The notes under the pieces are model-generated. The model saw only the letters and a list, made by a program, of their open reading frames with translations, was not told where the DNA came from and ran no database searches. Source: Archivesica marissinica (Eukaryota; Mollusca; Bivalvia; Venerida; Vesicomyidae). From it: a stretch of 64,000 bases of DNA. The DNA lies in NCBI GenBank assembly GCA_014843695.1, contig CM026400.1, positions 48,151,301-48,215,300 on the forward strand, in the 5' to 3' direction. A program made the position numbers and the translations under genes. Of the stretch, positions 22,683-32,019 are shown in pieces (the stretch's first letter is position 1; the number at the start of each line of letters is the position of its first letter).

Positions 22683-22970
22683 AAGTGTGTTTTTACGTTT
22701 ATTTACGCTACCGGTTGCCCATATGAGCGACACCTCCTGAAGAGATTAGTTATTTTAGATTTTGGAGGATAGTGCATGATACAGACAGAGACCCAATCCA
22801 GCGTCTCCTCTGGTTCTTTTACGTGCACGGTGTAAAGCACCGACACTAGACCTCAGTTTAACGTCCCATCTGAAAAACTGTTAATTTTATTAGGGTCAGA
22901 CGGGGGATCGAACCTGCGATCCCTAGATTACAAGTCCAGCGTGTTACCACTGGAGTACATATCCGTCTGT
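22683..22970 (-). mobile_element. SINE-A in 48-bp array, copy 1
   Basis: Flanked by CGACTTATG on both sides (22674-22682 and 22971-22979), which is also the start of the array unit. It has a complete head (ATATCCGTCTGT at right) and a 4-bp deletion in TTTATCGTCGCTACC. Confidence 0.88.
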
Positions 22971-23076
22971 CGACTTATGGAAGGAACCAGCTTACTTTTC
23001 AAGCCAAAGTTTGACACTCGACTTATGGAAGGATGGAGTTTATTTTTCAAGCCAAAGTTTGACCCTCGACTTATGG

Positions 23077-23367
23077 AGTGTGTTTTTACGTTTATTTATC
23101 GTCGCTACCGGTTGCCCATATGAGCGAAGCCTCCTGAAGAGATCAGTTATTTTAGATTTTGGAGGATTGTCTGTATCAGTGCATGATACAGACAGAGACC
23201 CATTCCAGAATCTCCTCTGGTTCTTTTACGTGCACGGCGTACAGCACTGACATGAGACCTCGGTTTAACGTCCCATCTGAAAGACTGTTAATTTTATTAG
23301 GGTCAGACGGGGGATCGAACCTGCGATCTCTGGATTACAAGTCCAGCGTGTTACCACTGGACTACAT
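23077..23367 (-). mobile_element. SINE-A in 48-bp array, copy 2
   Basis: Sits in exactly the same phase of the array unit as copy 1, between CGACTTATGG at 23067-23076 and at 23368-23377. Its head lacks the last 12 bases (ends GGACTACAT), and it has an extra GTCTGTATCAGTGC near the middle. Confidence 0.88.
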
Positions 23368-24110
23368 CGACTTATGGAAGGCACCAGCTTACTTGTTAAG
23401 CCAAAGTTTGACACTCAACTTATGGAAGGAACCAGCTTACATTTCAAGCCAAAGTTTGACCCTCGACTTATGGAAGGAACCAGCTAACTGTTCAAGCCAA
23501 AGTTTGACCCTCGACTTATGGAAGGAACCAGCTAACTGTTCAAGCCAAAGTTTGACCCTCGACTTATGGAAGGAACCAGCTTATTTTTCAAGCCAAAGTT
23601 TGACCCTCGACTTATGGAAGGAACCAGCTTATTTTTCAAGCCAAAGTTTGACCCTCGACTTATGGAAGGAACCAGCTTATTTTTCAAGCCAAAGTTTGAG
23701 CCTCGACTTATGGAAGGAACCAGCTTATTTTTCAAGCCTAAGTTTGAGCCTCGACTTATGGAAGGAACCAGCTTATTTTTCAAGCCAAAGTTTGACCCTC
23801 GACTTATGGAAGGAACCAGCTTATTTTTCAAGCCAAAGTTTGACCCTCGACTTATGGAAGGAACCAGCTTATTTTTCAAGCCAAAGTTTGAGCCTCGACT
23901 TATGGAAGGAACCAGCTTATTTTTCAAGCCTAAGTTTGAGCCTCGACTTATGGAAGGAACCAGCTTATTTTTCAAGCCAAAGTTTGACCCTCGACTTATG
24001 GAAGGAACCAGCTTATTTTTCAAGCCAAAGTTTGACCCTCGACTTATGGAAGGAACCAGCTTATTTTTCAAGCCAATGTTTGACACTAGACTTATGGTCG
24101 AGATCGACTT

Positions 24111-24590
24111 ATGGCTGACAATATACGGTACATGTAACCTATCAAACAAATAAACACAGGACACAAGGAACAACATTTGCTAAATCCTTGTCAAATTTAA
24201 TGTGGTTTGTTGACATAAATGCAAAGACAAAGTCAAGTAAGTAAACAGCCTCCATTGAGCAATATTTATTTACTGTGGATCAATCTTTATTCGCATGAGT
24301 TTAATTTTCACAATAATTTGCAAAAGACATCAAAGCAAATTAAATATTTCGATAAAATATGAAGTAAAATGTTGGTGCCTTGAAGTTGTCGGAGCCCGCA
24401 AAATGTTCGAGTTATAGGAGTTTCGAGTGGTGGATTCTGGTGCCAGTCATATATGGTTAATTAAAGCTCGAGTCAATATGGATCGTCAATTCTGGTGCCA
24501 ATGATGGATGGTCAATTCTTGTGCCAGTCAAGGATCGTCAATTCTGATTTGAGTCATAGACAATTCTGGTTAGAGTCATCATGGATAGTG
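24111..24590. other. Unassigned, with degenerate short repeats
   Basis: From about 24430 the phrase GGTCAATTCTGGTGCCAGTC recurs in decayed forms at intervals of roughly 30 bp. It looks like an old minisatellite next to the clean 33-bp array. No gene is seen. Confidence 0.55.
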
Positions 24591-24830
24591 ATTTGTTGTT
24601 CGCGTCAAGGATATAGCCAAGCTGGAGTGTGTTCGCGTCAAGGATATATCCAAGCTGGAGTGTGTTCGCGTCAAGGATATATCCAAGTTGGAGTGTGTTC
24701 GCGTCAAGGATATATCCAAGCTGGAGTGTGTTCGCGTCAAGGATATATCCAAGCTGGAGTGTGTTCGCGTCAAGGATATATCCAAGCTGGTGTGTGTTCG
24801 CGTCAAGGATATATCCAAGCTGGAGTGAGC
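24591..24830. repeat. Minisatellite, 33-bp unit
   Basis: Seven copies of GTGTGTTCGCGTCAAGGATA followed by TATCCAAGCTGGA, with few changes. The period is a multiple of three, so several frames are open; none shows gene-like context. Confidence 0.93.
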
Positions 24831-24883
24831 CTTATGCTTTAACATTGTGCACAGCAGCTAAACGGTTATCCTTGTGTTTATAT

Positions 24884-25547
24884 TACCGTATCTACTTGCC
24901 TATAAGACAATCTCGACTATAAGATGACCCCCCCAAAACAATGGTCTTAAATCAGTGGTATTTTGCATAGACCCGCTTATAAGACAGGTTGAGAAAATGG
25001 AAACCACTCAGAAGCAAAGATCAAAGAAATTAATCAAGCACTGTAAATTATGTCAAATCAATAAAAAAAATATGCACTGATGCACAACAATAAATTTGAT
25101 TTACTAAAATTCTATTCAGATCAGTTTACAGATAGCGCTGTGAAAGTCTATGCTTTTGTTACACCCTTTCAGTTCATCAAGTATTGTGTTGGAACAAACT
25201 GAAATAAATTTTTATCACTCGCTTATTAGTTTATACAAATTTATGTTAGCTCGATTGCGAAACAAGTTATTTCAACTTATATAAATCACTCTCGAGACTT
25301 CATTCCTGATGGAATCCATCGCCACGAGGGAGAGAGAAGAGGCAATGTGGAATTTAAAAGCCTTGCCTAAGGGCACAATCGTAACGTCTCCAGTGGGGCT
25401 CGAACTCTGGACCTTTCGCACCTGAAGCGAACACGCATCCACTGCGCTATCACGACTTCCACTACTCGCTTATAAGACGGGAAGCCACTTTGAGCCAATA
25501 ATCTGGTGATAAAAATCCTGTGTTATACGCGAGTAAGTACGGTTATG
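24884..25547. mobile_element. MITE with CGCCTATAAGAC-type ends, split by a SINE
   Basis: Left end TACCGTATCTACTTGCCTAT and right end GCGAGTAAGTACGGTTA are inverted. CTATAAGAC / GTGTTATA extends the match inward. An internal TCGCTTATAAGACGGGAAGC matches the 83-bp array at 17580-18155. SINE-B is inserted at 25227-25463. Confidence 0.72.
25227..25463 (-). mobile_element. SINE-B, full length, 10-bp TSD
   Basis: The direct repeat ACTCGCTTAT lies at 25217-25226 and 25464-25473. The minus strand reads GGAAGTCGTGATAGCGCAGT, B box GAGTTCGAGCCCCAC, GTTACGATTGTGCCCTTAGG, TCTCTCCCTCGTGGCGATGG, and a tail GCAATCGAGCTAACATAAAT ending in TATAAAC. The insertion is inside the surrounding MITE. Confidence 0.9.
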
Positions 25548-25826
25548 TACAAAAATATCCATCTACGAGTCGAATGTCTGGATACAACCATAGGTTTAAT
25601 GTTGTAATCCAATCCATGCCAAATACAAGTGACAACATCAAACAGTTTTATATTTTATTTCGAATATCATGTTATTCATAATCGTCTAATATTGATGCAA
25701 AGCATGCACAGAAGATGTACATCTGGCGGTTTAACCAATCAATACCTACATATCAGATACCGTAATCATGGGCAATATACAACGCTTTATAAATCAAAAT
25801 ATGAAACAAATAGTATCATTACTTAA

Positions 25827-26196
25827 CAATGAGAGACATTGATCAGTTACTGCCCCTGAATACTCTATAAAAGTAGATAGGTCCTATTAAGTGTTTTCCT
25901 CTGTTTTTATCGTTGTTTCCTTTACACAACATGCTAACAATTTGTATTCTACTATCGCTTCTTGTGATTATTAAATTACTATATCGCGACAGACAATGGG
26001 TACTTATTTGTAAAAGAATTTTATCAGTTAATTAACACGATTTGAATAAAATCACATTTATCATACCTCAACATCTGGTTAGGGAACGATAGTAAAAACA
26101 AAGGATTCTAACTAAAAGGACCTATTCACATTTTGGAATAAATCAGACTTTATCTGCCTAGGGAGGTAATAGAAAATTAGAGATGTCTCTCATTGG
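25827..26196. mobile_element. MITE with long inverted repeats
   Basis: The ends CAATGAGAGACAT... and ...ATGTCTCTCATTG are inverted, and the similarity continues inward for over 100 bp (TAGGTCCT / AGGACCTA; TCTGTTTTTATCG / TAGTAAAAACA). A reverse-oriented relative is at 56237-56586. No reading frame is present. Confidence 0.72.
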
Positions 26197-26252
26197 TTTA
26201 AACATATTTTATTGCCTCTTCAATATTATATCATACAGGCAAAGGGTTTGGG

Positions 26253-26388
26253 TCATTTATCAAAATGGGTAATTTTGTCTAAAAATAGTAATATTACTGG
26301 CAAAACGTGCAGATCCTGATGAGCCAGCTCGAGACGATCTACACTTTTTGTAAACCTATTTAGAGGTCTGTAGTGTTGAAAGGGTTAA
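26253..26388 (-). mobile_element. P2 MITE, truncated
   Basis: The minus-strand copy keeps TTAACCCTTTCAACACTACA at the right end, but the left end starts inside the body (CATTTATCAAAATGGG). The central palindrome is partly deleted. Confidence 0.78.
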
Positions 26389-26544
26389 AGCATGTTTCTA
26401 TGATAGTGATCTTGTCGTTTTGCCAGAGTTACCCAACTTGAACAAATTTAATTGCTTCTTAACCCAATCTTTCTTGGAAAGCGCCTCTAGACGCTTCCTG
26501 TTGCCTTTATCCATTCCCACATACATTCAATCCAAACTTTATTT

Positions 26545-26784
26545 AACCCATTCAACACCAAGTAACTGACATGGACTGGTGCATGATATTTTCAGACAAA
26601 TAAATTAATAAGAAAATTACATTTGGACCAGTTCATTTATGAAAATGGATAATTTTTGTCTAAAAATAGTAATATTACTGGCAAAAAGTGCAGATCCTGA
26701 TGAGACGGCTCGTCACGAGCCGGCTCATCTGGATCTACGCTTTTTGTAAGCCTATTTAGAGGTCTGTGGTGTTGAAAGGGTTAA
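26545..26784 (-). mobile_element. P2 MITE, full length
   Basis: TTAACCCATTCAACACCAAG at the left and GTGTTGAAAGGGTTAA at the right, both with intact TTAA. The central palindrome GAGACGGCTCGTCACGAGCC is intact. Confidence 0.88.
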
Positions 26785-26837
26785 TACAATAACACTGTAG
26801 ATTTCAAATGAACAGAAACACGGTCCAGGTGTGGTAA

Positions 26838-26985
26838 ATTTTCCACAGTCGTACATTATTACCAGGCTGGTGTATTTTCCACAGTCGTACATTATTACCA
26901 GGCTGGTGTATTTTCCACAGTCGTACATTATTACCAGGCTGGTGTATTTTCCACAGTCGTACATTATTCCAGGCTGGTGTATTTT
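26838..26985. repeat. Minisatellite, 36-bp unit
   Basis: Four copies of TTTTCCACAGTCGTACATTA followed by TTACCAGGCTGGTGTA. Confidence 0.9.
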
Positions 26986-27042
26986 TAAAATCTAGTTGTC
27001 TATGGACAATTAAAATTCTCCTGGTTTAATTTTCGGACCACC

Positions 27043-27181
27043 TGAATGTCATCTGTTTAGGGGTGTTATGTCTATTGTCATCTGTTTAGGGGTATTACGG
27101 TATGTTTATTGTCATCTGTTTAGGGGTATTACGGTATGTTTATTGTCATCTGTTTAGGGGTATTACGGTATGTTTATTGTT
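27043..27181. repeat. Minisatellite, 34-bp unit
   Basis: Four copies of GTCATCTGTTTAGGGGTATT followed by ACGGTATGTTTATT. Confidence 0.88.
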
Positions 27182-27199
27182 GTCATCCATTACCATGTT

Positions 27200-28205
27200 T
27201 GTATCACATTCTTGTATGCTTACTTAAACATGTGTGTATTACATTATGCATGTTTACTTAAACATGTTTGTATTACATTATGTATCTTGTATGTTTACTT
27301 AAACATGTTTGTATTACATTATGCATCTTGTATGCTTACTTAAACATGTGTGTATTACATTATGTATCGTGTATGCTTACTTAAACATGTGTGTATTACA
27401 TTATGTATCTTGTATGCTTACTTAAACATGTGTGTATTACATTATGTATCTTGTATGCTTACTTAAACATGTGTGTATTACATTATGTATCTTGTATGCT
27501 TACTTAAACATGTGTGTATTACATTATGCATCTTGTATGCTTACTTAAACATGTGTGTATTACATTATGCATCTTGTATGCTTACTTAAACATGTGTGTA
27601 TTACATTATGCATCTTGTATGCTTACTTAAACATGTGTGTATTACATTATGTATCTTGTATGCTTACTTAAACATGTGTGTATTACATTATGTATCTTGT
27701 ATGCTTACTTAAACATGTGTGTATTACATTATGTATCTTGTATGCTTACTTAAACATGTGTGTATTACATTATGCATGTTTACTTAAACATGTTTGTATT
27801 ACATTATGTATCTTGTATGTTTACTTAAACATGTGTGTATTACATTATGCATCTTGTATGCTTACTTAAACATGTGTGTATTACATTATGTATCTTGTAT
27901 GCTTACTTAAACATGTGTGTATTACATTATGTATCTTGTATGCTTACTTAAACATGTGTGTATTACATTATGTATCTTGTATGCTTACTTAAACATGTGT
28001 GTATTACATTATGTATCTTGTATGCTTACTTAAACATGTGTGTATTACATTATGTATCTTGTATGCTTACTTAAACATGTGTGTATTACATTATGTATCT
28101 TGTATGTTTACTTAAACATGTTTGTATTACATTATGTATCTTGTATGCTTACTTAAACATGTGTGTATTACATTATGCATCTTGTATGTTTACTTAAACA
28201 TGTTT
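27200..28205. repeat. Minisatellite, 41-bp unit
   Basis: About 24 copies of GTATGCTTACTTAAACATGT, GTGTATTACATTATGTATCT, T. Variants (GCATCT, TTTGTATT, a missing TATCTTGTAT) are scattered, and a shortened unit recurs near 27250 and 27780. Confidence 0.93.
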
Positions 28206-28222
28206 GTACGACAGTATGCAGC

Positions 28223-28268
28223 GCTTTCTCACTTCTCCCGAACATTCTGACCTAGAATGAACCCTGTA
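28223..28268 (-). repeat. Dispersed terminal motif (copy 2)
   Basis: CTTTCTCACTTCTCCCGAAC, ATTCTGACCTAGAATGAACC, CTGTA is the reverse complement of 8124-8170. Here it separates the 41-bp and 55-bp arrays. Confidence 0.6.
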
Positions 28269-29046
28269 TAAGAAACTGTATGTATGGCCATTGTACTGCA
28301 CTATCATACATATACCACAAACATGTCAAACTGTATGTATGGCCATTGTACTGCACTATCATACATATACCACAAACATGTCAAACTGTATGTATGGTCA
28401 TTGTACTGCACTATCATACATATACCACAAACATGTCAAACTGTATGTATGGTCATTGTACTGCACTATCATACATATACCACAAACATGTCAAACTGTA
28501 TGTATGGCCATTGTACTGCACTATCATACATATACCACAAACATGTCAAACTGTATGTATGGCCATTGTACTGCACTATCATACATATACCACAAACATG
28601 TCAAACTGTATGTATGGTCATTGTACTGCACTATCATACATATACCACAAACATGTCAAACTGTATGTATGGTCATTGTACTGCACTATCATACATATAC
28701 CACAAACATGTCAAACTGTATGTATGGCCATTGTACTGCACTATCATACATATACCACAAACATGTCAAACTGTATGTATGGCCATTGTACTGCACTATC
28801 ATACATATACCACAAACATGTCAAACTGTATGTATGGTCATTGTACTGCACTATCATACATATACCACAAACATGTCAAACTGTATGTATGGTCATTGTA
28901 CTGCACTATCATACATATACCACAAACATGTCAAACTGTATGTATGGCCATTGTACTGCACTATCATACATATACCACAAACATGTCAAACTGTATGTAT
29001 GGCCATTGTACTGCACTATCATACATATACCACAAACATGTCAAAC
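28269..29046. repeat. Minisatellite, 55-bp unit, exact 220-bp higher-order period
   Basis: Fourteen units of AAACTGTATGTATGGCCATT, GTACTGCACTATCATACATA, TACCACAAACATGTC, essentially identical except for one site. That site reads C, C, T, T, C, C, T, T, C, C, T, T, C, C in order (TGGCCA or TGGTCA). The period 55 is not a multiple of three and the plus strand lacks stops in any phase, so all three plus frames are open for about 780 bp. No start context or gene features support translation. Confidence 0.95.
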
Positions 29047-29258
29047 ATTATACATGAGATTATCATAAATACATCGTCCAATAATGCACCACAATTTTTT
29101 ACCCTAAAATGTAATACTTGAACTAGTTCAACCATTGAACAACATCCAATCACAGGTAGCACCCAATTAAACAACATCTACACACCAATCAAATAGCTCA
29201 TACAACGTAATCTTCTAACATGTACCGGGTATATGGCTAGAGGTACTATAAAATGAAA

Positions 29259-29678
29259 TACAGTCAAACCTGTCTTAAGCAGCCAGCCAAGGGAATCGCA
29301 GAAAGTGGCTGCTTAGCACAGATGGCTGCTTAATAGAGGTCAAATGTATAATAACACAGCAAATTGGGAATCTGGCAACTGGCTGCTTAATACAGGTTGG
29401 CTGCTTAACCCTTTCAACACCACAGGCCTCTAAATAGGCTTACAATAAGTGTAGATCCAGATGAGCCGGCTCGTGACGAGCTGTCTCATCAGGATCTGCA
29501 CTTTTTGCCGGTAATATTACTATTTTTAGACAAAAATTACCCATTTTGATAAATGAACTGGTCCAAATGTAATTTTCTTATTAATTTATTCGGCTAAAAA
29601 TATCATGCACCAGTCCATGTCAGTTACTTGGTGTTGAATGGGTTAATGGAGGTGACCACTAACACAGGTTTTACTGTA
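29259..29678 (+). mobile_element. MITE T carrying a nested P2 MITE
   Basis: The outer ends are TACAGTCAAACCTGTCTTAA and ACACAGGTTTTACTGTA. The T element is continuous with 14622-14803 except for 29405-29646, where a P2 element interrupts GGCTGCTTAATGGAGGTGAC exactly at its TTAA. Confidence 0.92.
29405..29646 (+). mobile_element. P2 MITE nested in MITE T
   Basis: TTAA at 29405-29408 and 29643-29646 bracket a 234-bp element with ends CCCTTTCAACACC and GGTGTTGAATGGG. The uninterrupted site is visible at 14767-14773 in another T copy. This shows duplication of TTAA on insertion. Confidence 0.93.
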
Positions 29679-29714
29679 TGTCAAAGTTTGATAAATAGCT
29701 GCCCCTCCTAGCAG

Positions 29715-29877
29715 TATTTCAGGCACGGACGGACACACAGGTAGAACCATTGACCTACTGCAACCCAGCTGGATAGCTACCTCACTTGACACTCCCCAGT
29801 GGGATTCGAACCTACAGCAGTCAGGAGCGAGTGATTTAAAGACAACAGCATTAACCACTCGGCAAAAGGTGTCTTTA
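29715..29877 (-). mobile_element. SINE-F-like element
   Basis: The minus-strand head is GCCGAGTGGTTAATGCTGTT with B box GTAGGTTCGAATCCCACTGG. The body CACTTGACACTCCCCAGTGG is on the plus strand. It is related to 16945-17026 only in the head. Confidence 0.6.
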
Positions 29878-29927
29878 CTTTTTCTTCTATAATGTCTTCA
29901 CTTGTAATATATAAAACAATAAAAAAA

Positions 29928-30121
29928 AGGTCACCCATATTTAAAGGGCCAGCGATTATTGACTTATGAGACACCTTTTTTATGAACATCAGATCGCGAA
30001 TCCTATGCTTGTTTGCCAGGTGTCAGGCTGGTAGGCAATCGGTAACCATTATTTTAACTAGCTGGCGGCTCACCAACCGGCCATATCAGAACGAACCCCT
30101 GAAGAGGTTCGAACCTTCGAC
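29928..30121 (-). mobile_element. SINE-E, head truncated
   Basis: Shares TTTAAAGGGCCAGC.AT, TTGACTTATGAGACACC, CAGGCTGGTAGGCAATCGGT and CAACCGGCCATATCAGAACG with 21561-21806. It stops at the B box (AGGTTCGAACC) without the A box. Confidence 0.75.
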
Positions 30122-30196
30122 TATAACTATTATAAATATTACACCCCATGTACATGTAGATCACAGAATATTCATGAAAATGTGAACACATGTAAT

Positions 30197-30449
30197 TATG
30201 TTATGTTATATTTCGGGTTTTACGCCTACATCAGCACCATTTCGGGCTATATCGCCGGCAAGCAGTTTACTTAACAACACCTTTCCTGGGCAGGCTCCAA
30301 CGGTTAACCAGTACTTGGGTGCACCAACCTCCGTAAGAAACTGCCAACTTTTTCATATAAATGAGACACGGTCTGAGCGGGGCTCGAACCCGTGACCATC
30401 AGTGATGATAGGTTACAGTGACAGTAACCACTCGACCACGGAGGCGGAG
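30197..30449 (-). mobile_element. SINE-C, full length, 9-bp TSD
   Basis: The direct repeat ACATGTAAT lies at 30188-30196 and 30450-30458. It has the complete body GGCAGGCTCCAACGGTTAAC and a head with minus-strand A box CGTGGTCGAGTGGTTACTG. There is a small deletion between the boxes. Confidence 0.88.
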
Positions 30450-30604
30450 ACATGTAATAACTATGCATTAATTAAAGAATACCAATCAGGAATATAATTC
30501 ACACCATTTGGAAGACATCATTTATGAGATATACATGAGGAAATGATCACAGCAAACTATCTCATTTTATTGTATACATACTGATAACAGACAGCATGAT
30601 GCAC

Positions 30605-31360
30605 ATGGACCATATATAAGATGGTCCCAAAGGACAATGCATAAGATGGTCCCAAAGGACAATGTATAAAATGACCAAAGGACAATGTATAACACGACCA
30701 AAGGACAATGTATAAGATGACCAAAGGACAATGCATAAGATGGTCCCAAAGGACAATGTATAAGATGACCCCAACGGACAATGCATAAGATGACCCCAAA
30801 GGACAATGCATAAGATGACCCCAAAGGACAATGCATAAGATGGTCCCAAAGGACAATGCATAAGATGGTCCCAAAGGACAATGCATAAGATGGTCCCAAA
30901 GGACAATGCATAAGATGGTCCCAAAGGACAATGCATAAGATGACCCCAAAGGACAATGTATATGATGTCACAAAGGACAATGTATAAGATGGTCCCAAAG
31001 GACAATGCATAAGATGGTCCCAAAGGACAATGCATAAGATGGTCCCAAAGAACAATGTATAAGATGACCCCAAAGGACAATGCATAAGATGACCCCAAAG
31101 GACAATGCATAAGATGACCAAAGGACAATGCATAAGATGGTCCCAAAGGACAATGTGTAAGATGACCCCAAAGGACAATGCATAAGATGACCCCAAAGGA
31201 CAATGCATAAGATGACCCCAAAGGACAATGCATAAGATGATCCCAAAGGACAATGCATAAGATGATCCCAAAGGACAATGCATAAGATGACCACAAAGGA
31301 CAATGTATAAGATGACCAAAGGACAATGCATAAGATGACCAAAGGACAATGCATAAGATG
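30605..31360. repeat. Satellite-like array, 25-bp unit
   Basis: Copies of AAGATGACCCCAAAGGACAA, TGCAT, with TGGTCCC and shorter TGACC variants. The three minus frames are open because the unit has no stop in any phase on that strand. The same array resumes after the assembly gap (39244-39822). Confidence 0.95.
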
Positions 31361-31592
31361 TTATGTTATGTTATATTTCGGGTTTTACGCCTGCATCAGC
31401 ACCATTTTGGGCTATATCGCCGGCGGGCAGTTTACCTAACAACACCTTTCCTGGGCAGGCTCCAGCGGTTAACCAGTACTTGGGTGCACCAACCTCCGTA
31501 AGAAACTGCCAACTTTTTCATATAAATGAGACACGGCCTGAGCGGGGCTCGAACCCATGACCATCAGTGATGATAGATCACAGTGGTATGAA
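31361..31592 (-). mobile_element. SINE-C inserted in 25-bp array
   Basis: The tail TTATGTTATGTTATATTTCG joins the array at GCATAAGATG, and the head is truncated after GATGATAGATCACAGTGG. Array-like units (AAGATGATCCCAAAGGACAA) resume at about 31618. An almost identical but noisier copy is at 39823-40060. Confidence 0.87.
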
Positions 31593-31671
31593 TGGGTTAA
31601 TATAAATATATATATATAAGATGATCCCAAAGGACAATACACAAGACCTATAGATCACATACAAAGATCTC

Positions 31672-31809
31672 CCACAATGAACTATGGGCCACCATTAACC
31701 ACAATGAACTATGGGCCACCATTAACCACAATGAACTATGGGCCACCATTAACCACAATGAACTATGGGCCACCATTAACCACAATGAACTATGGGCCAC
31801 CATTAACCA
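31672..31809. repeat. Five copies of a 27-bp unit
   Basis: AACCACAATGAACTATGGGC, CACCATT repeated five times exactly. Identical to 40141-40278 beyond the gap. Confidence 0.93.
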
Positions 31810-32019
31810 TGTATAAAATGGCCCTCATGGATCAATTGTAAGACATACCCCATGGACCATACATAAGACAGCCCACATGGGCCAAGATGGACCTGTAAAA
31901 ATGGACATTGCAGAAGACGTATGTAAACAAGCACCATTTTAACTACATGTATGTATAAAACAAGTACTCATGATGTAAGCAGAAGATGGGCCCCAACGGA
32001 CTGTTTATGCAATGGCACC

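Larger units (their letters stand above)
22425..24105. repeat. Minisatellite, 48-bp unit, with two SINEs inside
   Basis: Unit CGACTTATGGAAGGAACCAG, CTTATTTTTCAAGCCAAAGT, TTGACCCT. There are about six units before and between two SINE-A copies, and about fifteen after them. From 23560 to 24060 a five-unit block (GACCCT, GACCCT, GAGCCT with a CCTAAG variant) is repeated about twice. Because 48 is a multiple of three, frames on both strands stay open; this is not evidence of coding. Confidence 0.95.

Noticed and set aside
23159..24118. 319-codon frame with LWKEPAYFSSQSLTLD repeats as a repetitive secreted protein
   Set aside because: The period of 48 keeps several frames open on both strands. 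Its start lies in a SINE-A in antisense orientation, and no signal peptide or splice context is seen.
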